The notes under the pieces were generated by a model, which saw only the letters and a program-made list of their open reading frames with translations, was not told the DNA's origin and searched no databases. Shown here piece by piece: positions 15,181-26,844 of a stretch of 64,000 nucleotides of DNA. Each line of letters opens with the position of its first letter. Within the stretch, counting starts at the first letter, position 1. The position numbers and the translations under genes are program-made. The DNA is taken from the NCBI RefSeq assembly GCF_014647055.1, contig NZ_BMOL01000011.1, positions 62,001 to 126,000 of the forward strand, read 5' to 3'. This DNA is from Deinococcus aerolatus (GTDB taxonomy: Bacteria; Deinococcota; Deinococci; Deinococcales; Deinococcaceae).

Positions 15181-15924
15181 ATGACCGCCCGTCCGCCGTT
15201 GCCCCAGAAGAAGCTGCCCAGCAAGCTCCCGCTGAGCCAGCAACAGCCGCCGGGCCACCTGCCGGAAATCGCGCGGCGTCTGGCTGAAGAGTATCTGCCT
15301 GATCCGCCCCAGCCCAGACGCGCCGCCGAGCCGCTGGACGGGCTGATTCAGACCATTCTGTCGCAGCAGAACACGGCCCCGATCACACGGCGGCAATTCC
15401 AGGGCCTCAAAACTGCCTACCCACGTTGGGAAGGGGCGCTGGCCGACGGTCCGGACGGCATCGAAGCGGTGCTGAAGGCGGCGGGTGGCGGCCTCTCGCG
15501 GGTCAAGGCCGGGTACATCCACGCGCTGCTGGCAGAACTGGACGAGACGCGCCCCAGCCTCTCGCTGCGGGAAACGCGTGATCTGGATGACACGGCGGCG
15601 CGGCGTCTGCTGGAAAGCCTGCCCGGCGTGGGCATGAAAACCGCCAGTTGCGTGCTGCTGTTTGATCTGGTGCGGCCTGCCATGCCGGTGGACACGCACA
15701 TTCACCGCATCGCGCAGCGGCTGGAACTGGTGCCGGAAGCCTGGAACGCGGTCAAGGTGGAACGCTGGTTCGACGAGGTGCTGCCGCGCGAGTGGGCGGC
15801 CCGCTACACCTTTCACGTTTCTGCCATTCGCCACGGACGCCAGACCTGCCGCGCCCGCAACCCGGCCTGCGGCGTGTGCGTGCTGCGTGACCTGTGCCCG
15901 TCGGCAGCTATTCTGGGCCGATGA
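15181..15924 (+). CDS. nth: Endonuclease III-like DNA glycosylase/AP lyase
   Basis: 247 residues. Base-excision-repair enzyme that removes oxidised pyrimidines and nicks the abasic site. The helix-hairpin-helix LPGVGMKTA supplies the catalytic lysine (Lys153), and the catalytic aspartate is in VDTHIHRI (Asp171). The [4Fe-4S] loop is intact: Cys223, 230, 233 and 239 (C-x6-C-x2-C-x5-C). The N-terminal 45 residues are Pro/Gln/Lys-rich and extra compared with E. coli Nth. Deinococci carry several EndoIII paralogues, so this is one of a set. It starts a coupled run of three genes (ATGA overlaps). Confidence 0.93.
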   Translation: MTARPPLPQKKLPSKLPLSQQQPPGHLPEIARRLAEEYLPDPPQPRRAAEPLDGLIQTILSQQNTAPITRRQFQGLKTAYPRWEGALADGPDGIEAVLKAAGGGLSRVKAGYIHALLAELDETRPSLSLRETRDLDDTAARRLLESLPGVGMKTASCVLLFDLVRPAMPVDTHIHRIAQRLELVPEAWNAVKVERWFDEVLPREWAARYTFHVSAIRHGRQTCRARNPACGVCVLRDLCPSAAILGR

Positions 15925-16979
15925 CCCTGCCAACCCCCACCCATGATCTGGCCCATGAACGAGAGGTGGCCTCCCGGCTGGCACGCGAGGCGGGCGCGTT
16001 GCTGCTGCGGTGGCGCGCCGTCGGCTTCGACGTGCAACACAAGACCAGCGTGGAGGACCCCGTGACGGCGGCCGACCGCGAGGCGTCCGCGCTGATCGTG
16101 GCCGGGCTGGCAGAGGCGTTTCCCCAAGACGGCCTGCTGAGCGAGGAGGAGACCGACGGCGCGGCCAGATTGTCGTGCCCTCGGGTGTGGATCATTGATC
16201 CCATCGACGGCACCAGCGAATTTATCAAGGGCACGGCGGACTACTGCGTCAGCATCGGTCTGGCGGTGGGGGGTTCCGCCGTGCTGGGCGTGGTCTATGC
16301 GCCCACCACCGACGAGCTGTTCGCGGGCGTGGTGGGGCAGGGGGTCTGGAAGAACGGGCAGAGGGTAGCGCGTGCCCCCCGCACAGAAGGCTGGCGCATC
16401 GCCGTCTCGGACACTGAGTTCGGACGTGAGCTTAACCGCCATGACCTGCCGGGGATGCTGCCCAGCGGCAGCATTGCGCTGAAGCTGGCCCGCCTGAGCG
16501 CCGACGAGGCCGACGCCACCTTCACCATGTCGCCGCGCAGCGAGTGGGACATCGCCGCCGGGGACGCGCTGTTGCAGGCGGCGGGCGGCATGCTGCGGCG
16601 CCGGGACGGGGGAGAGGTGCGGTACAACCAGCCCCAGCCGCATCTGGAGCAGGGCCTGATCGCTGGTGTGCCGGGTGCGGTGGGCTGGCTGGAGGGTGAG
16701 CTGTCGCGCCACCGTCTGCCCACTGCGCATCTGGGGTTGCAGGCGTCGGCCCCGGCGTGGCAGCACCTGCAAAGCGGCGATCAGGCCGCGCTGAACGGCC
16801 ATGCCGGGGTCAGCATCCGGCATGCGGGCGCAGAGGTGCTGGCGCTGCTGGTGATCGATCCCGAAACCCGCGCCGTGGAACGCGCCGAGGGTGACGCCTT
16901 TCATCTGGAACGCCTGACCCGCGACGTGGTCCGGGCGGCGGGACCGCTGTCCATTGCGGACGCTAAACTCAGTTCATGA
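15921..16979 (+). CDS. Inositol-monophosphatase-like (CysQ-type) phosphatase with C-terminal extension
   Basis: 352 residues. A Mg-dependent phosphatase of the IMPase/FBPase superfamily; candidate substrates are inositol phosphate or 3'-phosphoadenosine 5'-phosphate. Metal-site motifs are intact: VTAADREAS, the Glu-rich LLSEEETDG, WIIDPIDGTSEFIKG and, near residue 200, SEWDIAAGDALLQAAGG. Start codon chosen at 15921, overlapping the nth stop as ATGA. The family is about 260 residues, so roughly 90 C-terminal residues (after LEGELSRH) are additional and I do not recognise them. It is coupled at its 3' end to the acetyltransferase gene. Confidence 0.85.
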   Translation: MTLPTPTHDLAHEREVASRLAREAGALLLRWRAVGFDVQHKTSVEDPVTAADREASALIVAGLAEAFPQDGLLSEEETDGAARLSCPRVWIIDPIDGTSEFIKGTADYCVSIGLAVGGSAVLGVVYAPTTDELFAGVVGQGVWKNGQRVARAPRTEGWRIAVSDTEFGRELNRHDLPGMLPSGSIALKLARLSADEADATFTMSPRSEWDIAAGDALLQAAGGMLRRRDGGEVRYNQPQPHLEQGLIAGVPGAVGWLEGELSRHRLPTAHLGLQASAPAWQHLQSGDQAALNGHAGVSIRHAGAEVLALLVIDPETRAVERAEGDAFHLERLTRDVVRAAGPLSIADAKLSS

Positions 16980-17584
16980 TGAACGGCATGGCTTCCCCGG
17001 ACCTCCCGGCAGCGGGCGGGGGGTGGGGGCGGGTTAGCCTCAAGCCGATGCTGGAGCTGGACCACGCCGAGTGGCACATCCTGCACGGCTTTTTCCGGGA
17101 CCGCGAGCTGGCGGACTGGAACGATGCCAAACCGATCAAACTGCCTGAATGGCTGTTCCGCAAGGTCATGCAGGATGAGGAACGCGGCGGCGAGCGTGTG
17201 GGGTTTGGCGTGCTGGACGAGCGCGGCGCCCTGATCGGCAGCGCCGAGCTGTATGACCTGCGTCCCTCGCCGCCGCTGACGCCCACCACCGGCACGCTGG
17301 GCGTGATGATCGGCTTTCCCGCGCTGTGGGGCCACGGCTACGGACGTGAGGCAGTCTCGGCGCTGCTGGCATGGTCCTTCGCGGGCTGTCCGGTGCCGCT
17401 GAGGCGGGTGCGCCTGACCACCTTCGCCCACAACCGTCGCGCCCAGCGGGCCTTTGCCGCCTGCGGCTTCCGCGAGGTGGGCCGCACGCCGCAGGCACAC
17501 CGCACCGACGTGCATATGGAAATTACCCGTGAAGAGTGGCAGGCGCTCTCAGACCCGCCGCCGCCGGACGGTGCGGCACAATAG
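16976..17584 (+). CDS. GNAT family N-acetyltransferase (RimJ/RimL-like)
   Basis: 202 residues. The acetyl-CoA-binding motif A is GHGYGREAVSALLAWSF, preceded by the beta-strand TGTLGVMIGFPALWGHG. The motif B region RVRLTTFAHNRRAQRAFAAC fits RimJ/RimL-type protein or small-molecule acetyltransferases. The substrate cannot be inferred. The start ATGATG overlaps the previous stop, so either Met is possible. The N-terminal 20 residues are Gly/Pro-rich and probably disordered. It is part of the nth-phosphatase-acetyltransferase run. Confidence 0.85.
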   Translation: MMNGMASPDLPAAGGGWGRVSLKPMLELDHAEWHILHGFFRDRELADWNDAKPIKLPEWLFRKVMQDEERGGERVGFGVLDERGALIGSAELYDLRPSPPLTPTTGTLGVMIGFPALWGHGYGREAVSALLAWSFAGCPVPLRRVRLTTFAHNRRAQRAFAACGFREVGRTPQAHRTDVHMEITREEWQALSDPPPPDGAAQ

Positions 17585-17589
17585 GCGCC

Positions 17590-18513
17590 ATGCGCGTTCT
17601 GCTGCCCGATCTGCCTGAATTCCACGCCCTCTCCGGCCACGATGAACACGGCGTTCCCGGCGTGGAGTTCGACTTCTATTCGCCGGAGCACGTGCCCGCC
17701 GACGGGGCCGAGGGCGTGGTGCTGTGGCTGGCACGCGGCGAGACCCGCGAGAAATTGCTGAAGACGCCGGGCCTGAAATGGGTGTTGACCCTGACCGCCG
17801 GGATCGACCACGTTCAGCCGCATCTGCCGGAGGGGGTGGCCCTGTACAACGCCAACCGCCTGCATGACCGCGCGGTGGCGGTGCATGTGGCGGCGCTGAT
17901 GCTCTCGGCGCTGCGCGGCCTGCCGCAGTTCCGCGACGCCCAGACGGAGGGCCGCTGGGCCTCGGCAACAAATCCACGCGACTCTGGCCTGCACACGCTG
18001 GACGGGCAGAAGGTGGTGATCTGGGGCTACGGGCAGATCGGGCGTATCTTGGAAGGCCTGCTGACCCCATTCGGGGCCGAGGTGGACGGTATTCGCAGCG
18101 CCACCCCGGAGCTTCAGCGCGACGGCCTGCTGTCCCGCGCCGACTGGGTGGTGCTGCTGCTGCCCAGCACGCCTGACACGCGCGGCATCGTGAACGCCGA
18201 GACGCTGGGCCGGCTCAAGCGTGGGGCGTGGTTGGCAAACGCCGGTCGCGGCAACCTGATCGTCATGGACGATCTGCTGGCCGCACTGGATTCCGGTGGG
18301 CTGGGCGGCGCGGTGCTGGACGTGACCGATCCTGAACCGCTGCCGGAAGACCACCCGCTGTGGGCGCGGAAAAACGTGACCATCACCCCGCACATCGCCA
18401 GCACCACCACCGATCTGGTGGCGCGGGGGGCCAGCCTTACCCGCGATTTCCTGCTGACCATGCAGCAGGGCCAGGAGCCGGAAGGACGGGTGACGCAGGG
18501 CCAGAAGTACTGA
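17590..18513 (+). CDS. D-isomer-specific 2-hydroxyacid dehydrogenase
   Basis: 307 residues. NAD(P)-dependent reductase of 2-keto acids. The Rossmann motif is [11 protein letters not shown]. The catalytic triad positions are visible as Arg in NAGRGN, Glu in [12 protein letters not shown] and His in ITPHIAS. Length and layout resemble the glyoxylate/hydroxypyruvate reductase branch, but substrate specificity is not readable. The frame opens earlier, but [14 protein letters not shown] is the natural start, 5 bp after the acetyltransferase stop. It is the last gene before a strand switch. Confidence 0.9.
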   Translation: MRVLLPDLPEFHALSGHDEHGVPGVEFDFYSPEHVPADGAEGVVLWLARGETREKLLKTPGLKWVLTLTAGIDHVQPHLPEGVALYNANRLHDRAVAVHVAALMLSALRGLPQFRDAQTEGRWASATNPRDSGLHTLDGQKVVIWGYGQIGRILEGLLTPFGAEVDGIRSATPELQRDGLLSRADWVVLLLPSTPDTRGIVNAETLGRLKRGAWLANAGRGNLIVMDDLLAALDSGGLGGAVLDVTDPEPLPEDHPLWARKNVTITPHIASTTTDLVARGASLTRDFLLTMQQGQEPEGRVTQGQKY

Positions 18514-18584
18514 ATAGGGGGCTGGGCAGCAAAACACCCCTCTCCGGCAAGGGGAAAGGGGCAGGCCGCAGCCGGGGGGGGTGG

Positions 18585-19193
18585 CTACACGCCCACCACG
18601 TTCAGCACCCAGCCCTGCACGCTGCGGATGACGCCGCCGATGGGATCGCGGGCCAGGAAGATGAAGCCCATCACGATCAGGAAGCTGAAAGGCTGGGCCT
18701 CGAACTGCGCCAGGCTGCGCCCCAGTGACGGCACCAGCGCCCCCAGGATGCGGCTGCCGTCCAGCAGCGGAATGGGAATCAGGTTGAAGATGGCCAGCAC
18801 CACGTTGATGCTCATGACCGTCAGCAGGATGGTCAGGGTGAGGGTGGTGGGCGGCAGCACCTTGAGCAGGACCGCGCACAGCACGGCAATCACGATGTTG
18901 CTGATCGGCCCGGCGGCAGCCACCCACATGGTGCCCCAGCGGCCCAGGTTGCCCGGGTTGATCGGCACCGGCTTGGCGAAGCCGAAGCCCGCCACCAGCA
19001 GCAGCAGCGTGCCGACCGGGTCCAGATGGGCGATGGGGTTGAGGGTCACGCGGCCGTAGCGGCGCGGCGTGGGGTCGCCCAGGCGGTCGGCGGTGTAGGC
19101 GTGCGCGAACTCGTGAACGGCGAGGGACAGCACCAGCGCCAGCGCGATGATGATGAACGCGCCAGGGTTGGAGGTGAGCAGACTAAGCAGCAT
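18585..19193 (-). CDS. Site-2-protease-type membrane metalloprotease (M50)
   Basis: 202 residues, 5-6 membrane helices. The zinc site HEFAH lies in helix 1 ([19 protein letters not shown]), and the third ligand is in [14 protein letters not shown]. The conserved GPISNI and DPVGTLLLL segments are also present. This compact form without PDZ or CBS domains is common in bacteria (YwhC type). It probably cleaves membrane-anchored regulators or degraded signal peptides, but the target is unknown. A TAGAAT element lies 9 nt before the ATG. Confidence 0.93.
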   Translation of the reverse strand: MLLSLLTSNPGAFIIIALALVLSLAVHEFAHAYTADRLGDPTPRRYGRVTLNPIAHLDPVGTLLLLVAGFGFAKPVPINPGNLGRWGTMWVAAAGPISNIVIAVLCAVLLKVLPPTTLTLTILLTVMSINVVLAIFNLIPIPLLDGSRILGALVPSLGRSLAQFEAQPFSFLIVMGFIFLARDPIGGVIRSVQGWVLNVVGV

Positions 19194-19228
19194 ATGGGGG
19201 GCATTCTACGGGCGTTTCTGGCAGCCGT

Positions 19229-20344
19229 TCAGCCGCCCCAGGTACCTTTTCCTTCCAGGTACTGTTGCAGCGCCTCCTGCTCGTCCTCCCGGCTGCGGAT
19301 CTGACCGTCCCGGCGCAGCCGCGCCAGATGCGAGAGCGCCTCGCCCACCGCGCGGCCCGGCGGCACGCCCAGCGCCAGCACGTCGCGCCCGGTCAGCGGC
19401 ACCGGGGCGTCGGGGCGCAGCAGGCCGCGCAGCACCCGCTCCGGCGTGTCGTCCGGGAAATACGTGTCCGAGAGGGCGCGGGCCAGCAGCCCGGCGGGGC
19501 GGTCCCCCAGGCCCAGCCGGGCGCCCAGCTGCGCCGGATCGGCGGAGGCGTGCAGGGCGGCGGCGGCGTATAGCTGGGGCGAGACGGGTTGCCCGTTGTC
19601 CTGCAGCCTGTCCAGCCCTTCCAGCCACGGCACGCCGGGCAGCACCCCCCCCGCCCCCCACCGCTCCAGCGTGCGTGCCGCCGCGCCGGGGCGGGCCTCG
19701 GACAGCAGCAGCTTGAGTTCGGCCCACAGGCGGGGCGTGTCGCCGGCCACGGCCAGGGCGTCTGGCACCTGCCGCAGCAGTTCGGGGTCCGCCGTGAAGC
19801 CCAGCCGCGCCGCCAGCCGCGCTGCACGCACCAGCCGGCTGGCGTCCTCGTGCAGGGAGTGCGGGTGCAGGGGCCGCAGCACCCGCGCTGCCAGGTCCTC
19901 CAGCCCGCCCACCGGGTCCAGCAGCGAGACCCCGCCGTCCGGGCCGATGTGCAGCGCCAGGGCGTTGGCCGCAAAATCGCGCCGCCACAGGTCATCTTCC
20001 AGAGTGCCAGGATGCGGCACAGGATTGCGCCCCGCCACCGGGTACGTCTCACGGCGGGCACGCACCAGATCGGTGGCGCGGCCGTCCGGCAGGGTCACGG
20101 TGGCGTTCTGGAAGGCCGGATGAAACAGCACCGGCAGCCCGGCGGCGCGGGCCAGGGCTTCCACGTTTGCGCCCTCGGCCACCACGTCCAGATCCAGGGG
20201 GGTCTGGCCCAGAAACGCGTCTCGCACCGCGCCGCCCACCAGCGCCACGCGGGCATGAGGTCCGGCCTGCCGCGCCAGGGAACGCAGCCACTCGCGGTCT
20301 GCTGCCTGCAACCGGCTCCAGAGGTGGGGGGCGAGGTCAGTCAT
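19229..20344 (-). CDS. tRNA nucleotidyltransferase / poly(A) polymerase family protein
   Basis: 371 residues, class II nucleotidyltransferase. [14 protein letters not shown] and LDLDVVAEG provide the G-G motif and the D-x-D metal pair. [11 protein letters not shown] is the flexible loop/motif B region, and [18 protein letters not shown] matches motif D. Deinococci, as I recall from the literature, split CCA addition between a CC-adding and an A-adding enzyme. Which one this is cannot be decided by eye. The second half is Ala/Leu/Arg-rich and less conserved. The gene is 36 bp from the M50 gene on the same strand. Confidence 0.88.
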   Translation of the reverse strand: MTDLAPHLWSRLQAADREWLRSLARQAGPHARVALVGGAVRDAFLGQTPLDLDVVAEGANVEALARAAGLPVLFHPAFQNATVTLPDGRATDLVRARRETYPVAGRNPVPHPGTLEDDLWRRDFAANALALHIGPDGGVSLLDPVGGLEDLAARVLRPLHPHSLHEDASRLVRAARLAARLGFTADPELLRQVPDALAVAGDTPRLWAELKLLLSEARPGAAARTLERWGAGGVLPGVPWLEGLDRLQDNGQPVSPQLYAAAALHASADPAQLGARLGLGDRPAGLLARALSDTYFPDDTPERVLRGLLRPDAPVPLTGRDVLALGVPPGRAVGEALSHLARLRRDGQIRSREDEQEALQQYLEGKGTWGG

Positions 20345-20385
20345 GGGGACAGTGTGTCAGAGGCCGCCGCGGGGGGAGGGCCGCC

Positions 20386-21777
<1,392 letters not shown>

Positions 21778-21856
21778 GCGGTCAGTATCGCCAGATTGGG
21801 GGCGCTACGCATAAGAGCGGATGTGGCGGGGGCTTTACCCATGCTCTTCTGGGGCG

Positions 21857-22867
21857 ATGCATGACCTGATTGCCGCCGTTCAGCAGCTGAAAGTGGCGCT
21901 GGGTGACTATCTGGCCGGAGGACGGCAGCAAGGGGTCTTCCACGCGCAAGTCGGCGGCCCGGGCAGCGTGCCTGCCCTGGCAGACCTGGACCTTCCTGAA
22001 CTTCATCTGGACCTGTTGCCGGAATCTCCGGGCCAGGAACAGCGCCGCATCTTGTGGGCGCTCGGCTACGTTCCAGCGGGCGAAGCTTACGTCCACCCCG
22101 CAGGCTGGCGGCTGGTGCTGCCGGATCACAGCAGCGGGTGGCGCGCGCAGCAGGGGGCACTCCGGGCGCTGCTGCTGGCGGATGGGGACGCGGCGGGCCG
22201 GTACCGTCAGGTGTTCTTGAAACGTGGCCGACTGGCGGCGGACGGGGCGCTGCAGGCCGAGGCCACCGCCCACCACGCCCGCACCGTCGGCTTTGCCCCC
22301 GCGCAGTTTGCGGCGCAGGCGCTGCGCGGTCTGGACGCGCCGTGGATGTTCGCCGCAGGCGTGGCGCTGGACCTGCACCTGGGGCGCGTCACCCGCCCCC
22401 ACGATGACCTGGACGTGGCGGTGGCGCGGGAGGCCCAGCCGCAGCTGCTGCATCTGCTGGCGGACTGGCAACTGGACGCGCCGCAGGACGGCTGCTACCG
22501 GCCCTGGACCGCCCCGCTACAGCCGCCGCTGCACCAGATTCACGCCCGACACCCCGGCTTACCGGACGTGCTGATGCTGGACCTGCTGCTCACCGACCTG
22601 GGCGGTGGGTGCTGGCACTACCGCCGGGACCCGCGCATCACCCTGCCGCTGGACGAGGCCCGGCGGTGGTCTGCCGCTGGCCTGCCGTATCTGGCCCCGC
22701 AGGCAGCGTTGCTGTTCAAGGCGTCCACTGGGGACCGCGAAGTGCGCGGCAAGGACCGGCGGGATTTTGAACAGGTGCGCCCCACCCTGTCATCCGGGGC
22801 GGCAGGGTGGCTGCGTGGGGCGCTGGAAACCATTGACCCACAGCACAGCTGGCTGGAACAGCTGTAG
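21857..22867 (+). CDS. Two-domain nucleotidyltransferase-fold protein (GrpB-like + NTase)
   Basis: 336 residues. The N-terminal half resembles the GrpB family (KVALGDYLAGGRQQGVFHAQ, then a V-x-S/G-x-V-P-x-L pattern around SVPALADLDLPELHLDLL), but its usual histidine and aspartate motif is eroded. The C-terminal half starts at PWMFAAGVALDLHLGRVTRP. It has HDDLDVAVAR, the D-x-D of aminoglycoside-adenylyltransferase-like proteins, and ends with the LFKASTGDREVRGKDRRDFE pattern of that family. The substrate is unknown and antibiotic modification should not be assumed. Start ATG 21857 was chosen over an upstream ATG at 21821, which would run into the divergent htrA promoter. Confidence 0.65.
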   Translation: MHDLIAAVQQLKVALGDYLAGGRQQGVFHAQVGGPGSVPALADLDLPELHLDLLPESPGQEQRRILWALGYVPAGEAYVHPAGWRLVLPDHSSGWRAQQGALRALLLADGDAAGRYRQVFLKRGRLAADGALQAEATAHHARTVGFAPAQFAAQALRGLDAPWMFAAGVALDLHLGRVTRPHDDLDVAVAREAQPQLLHLLADWQLDAPQDGCYRPWTAPLQPPLHQIHARHPGLPDVLMLDLLLTDLGGGCWHYRRDPRITLPLDEARRWSAAGLPYLAPQAALLFKASTGDREVRGKDRRDFEQVRPTLSSGAAGWLRGALETIDPQHSWLEQL

Positions 22868-22881
22868 CGCTGGAACGGTAG

Positions 22882-22911
22882 AAAAAAGCCCCCTCCGCAG
22901 CGGGAGGGGGC
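22882..22911 (-). terminator. Intrinsic terminator of hslO
   Basis: Read on the minus strand, a GCCCCCTCCC/GGAGGGGGC stem is followed by six T residues (22887-22882). Confidence 0.8.
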
Positions 22912-22925
22912 GGGGTGATGGAGTT

Positions 22926-23837
22926 TTACGCCCGCGCCCGTTCCGGCGGGGCGTCCAGCGCGGCGATCTCGGCGGGGCTGATGTGGTACCGCTCGCCGCA
23001 CCAGTGGCACACGATTTCCTGGCCGCCTGTGTCCATCATGTCCTGGCGCTCTTCCTCGCCGAAGAACCTCAGGCTGTCCTCGGCCTTCTGGCGCGAGCAG
23101 CGGCACTCGAAGCGGGCGGCCTGCGCGCCGGGAGCCAGGGTCAGCCCCAGGCCCTCGGTCACGCGGTTCATGACGTCCAGAATCCCGCCCCGGCGCAGGC
23201 CGTCGGTGATCTGGCCCAGCGCGCGGATGTTGGCCTCCAGGTGAGACAGCGTTTCATCTGTCACGCCGGGCATGGCCTGAACCAGCAGGCCGCCAGCGTG
23301 GGCCACCCGCCCGCCTTCCTCGTAGACGCCCAGCATCACGGCGTTGGGAATCTGCTCGGAGACGCCCAGGTAGCTGCTCACGTCCTCGGCGATCTCACCG
23401 CTCACCAGTTCAATGGTGCCGGTGTAGGGTTCGCCGTTGTCCAGCAGGCGCGTGACCGCCAGTTCGCCCGCCGTGCCCACGATCCCGCTCACATCCAGCT
23501 TGCCGTCCGATTCGCGCAGTGGCAGGTCCGCTCCCGGCTCGCGCACGTAGCCGCGAATCTGGCCGCCCGCGCTGCCCTCGGCGACGATCCAGCCCAACGG
23601 GCCGCCGCCCTCGACGCGCACGGTCACGCGGCTGTCCGGCTTTTTGCCTAGCACCACGGCCAGCAGCGCCGAGGCGGTCAACGTGCGCCCCAGCGCGGCG
23701 GTGGCGGTCTTGCTCAGGTGGTGTCTGACGCGGGCGTCTTCCACCACGCGGGTGGACTCCATGCCCACCAGCCGCAGCGTGTTGCCCGCCGCAGTGCCAC
23801 GCAGCAAAAAGGAATCGGGAGTTGCGGAAACAGTCAT
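22926..23837 (-). CDS. hslO: Redox-regulated chaperone Hsp33
   Basis: 303 residues. Holdase activated by oxidative unfolding. The four zinc-binding cysteines are in ECRCSR and [10 protein letters not shown] (C-x-C and C-x2-C), so the redox switch is intact. The N-terminal half shows [20 protein letters not shown] and [21 protein letters not shown], typical of the family. A chaperone of this kind fits an organism with strong oxidative-stress tolerance. The transcript is probably leaderless: TAAGAT lies 6 nt before the ATG. A clear terminator follows. Confidence 0.97.
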   Translation of the reverse strand: MTVSATPDSFLLRGTAAGNTLRLVGMESTRVVEDARVRHHLSKTATAALGRTLTASALLAVVLGKKPDSRVTVRVEGGGPLGWIVAEGSAGGQIRGYVREPGADLPLRESDGKLDVSGIVGTAGELAVTRLLDNGEPYTGTIELVSGEIAEDVSSYLGVSEQIPNAVMLGVYEEGGRVAHAGGLLVQAMPGVTDETLSHLEANIRALGQITDGLRRGGILDVMNRVTEGLGLTLAPGAQAARFECRCSRQKAEDSLRFFGEEERQDMMDTGGQEIVCHWCGERYHISPAEIAALDAPPERARA

Positions 23838-24217
23838 TAGGAAATCTTACAGGAAGGCGCTCAAGGGCGGCTGTGTGAGCCCTTTCATTTTTCCGGGACT
23901 GTTGGAGGGAAAGCTGCGCCTGGAGCGGTCAGTTCGCCGCCACCCTGCGCGCATGGCGTGTGTGAAGCACTCCCGAATCTGATCCCTCCCGTCCACTGCA
24001 GAGAAAACCTTAGCCGTCTTGCCAATACGCTCTCATGTGTCCTGTCTAAGCTGATCTGCTGAAGAAAGGTTTTCCATAGAGATTTCATTTCCAAACTTTC
24101 ATTCCCGAACTTTCCTCTGTGCCCTTGCCATTCCTGGCAACACTGCCCCCGCGCAGGGATACGGTCTTTCTCCCACCTGCGCCACCCTTATCCACTTTCC
24201 CTATCAAGGAGTCCTTC
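23838..24217. other. 380-bp divergent intergenic region (hslO / binding protein)
   Basis: Contains the hslO -10 element and, on the plus side, a perfect palindrome TTGCCATTCCTGGCAA (24125-24140) about 80 bp before the binding-protein start. It also contains a weak TTGCCA-18-TGTCTA promoter-like pair near 24019-24048 and an AAGGAG ribosome site. Composition is more AT-rich than the coding neighbours. The palindrome is the best operator candidate for the transporter protein. I see no gene. Confidence 0.45.
23844..23849 (-). promoter_or_regulatory. -10 element (TAAGAT), leaderless hslO
   Basis: On the minus strand TAAGAT is 6 nt before the hslO ATG. No convincing -35 is visible. Confidence 0.55.
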
Positions 24218-26038
<1,821 letters not shown>

Positions 26039-26066
26039 GTCCCGGCAGCCGGACCCTGGGTCTCAG

Positions 26067-26105
26067 GCGGGCCACCCTCCTTCGCGGGGGTGGCCCGCTC
26101 TTCTC
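26067..26105 (+). terminator. Intrinsic terminator of the binding-protein gene
   Basis: GCGGGCCACCC and GGGTGGCCCGC form a perfect 11-bp stem followed by the T-rich TCTTCTCT. Confidence 0.85.
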
Positions 26106-26130
26106 TGACGGGGTCATGGGCCGGGCCGGA

Positions 26131-26136
26131 TATTCT
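26131..26136 (+). promoter_or_regulatory. -10 element (TATTCT), leaderless response-regulator operon
   Basis: TATTCT ends 6 nt before the ATG at 26143 and helps to fix that start, since the frame is open far upstream. Confidence 0.55.
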
Positions 26137-26142
26137 GCGCCC

Positions 26143-26840
<698 letters not shown>

Positions 26841-26844
<4 letters not shown>

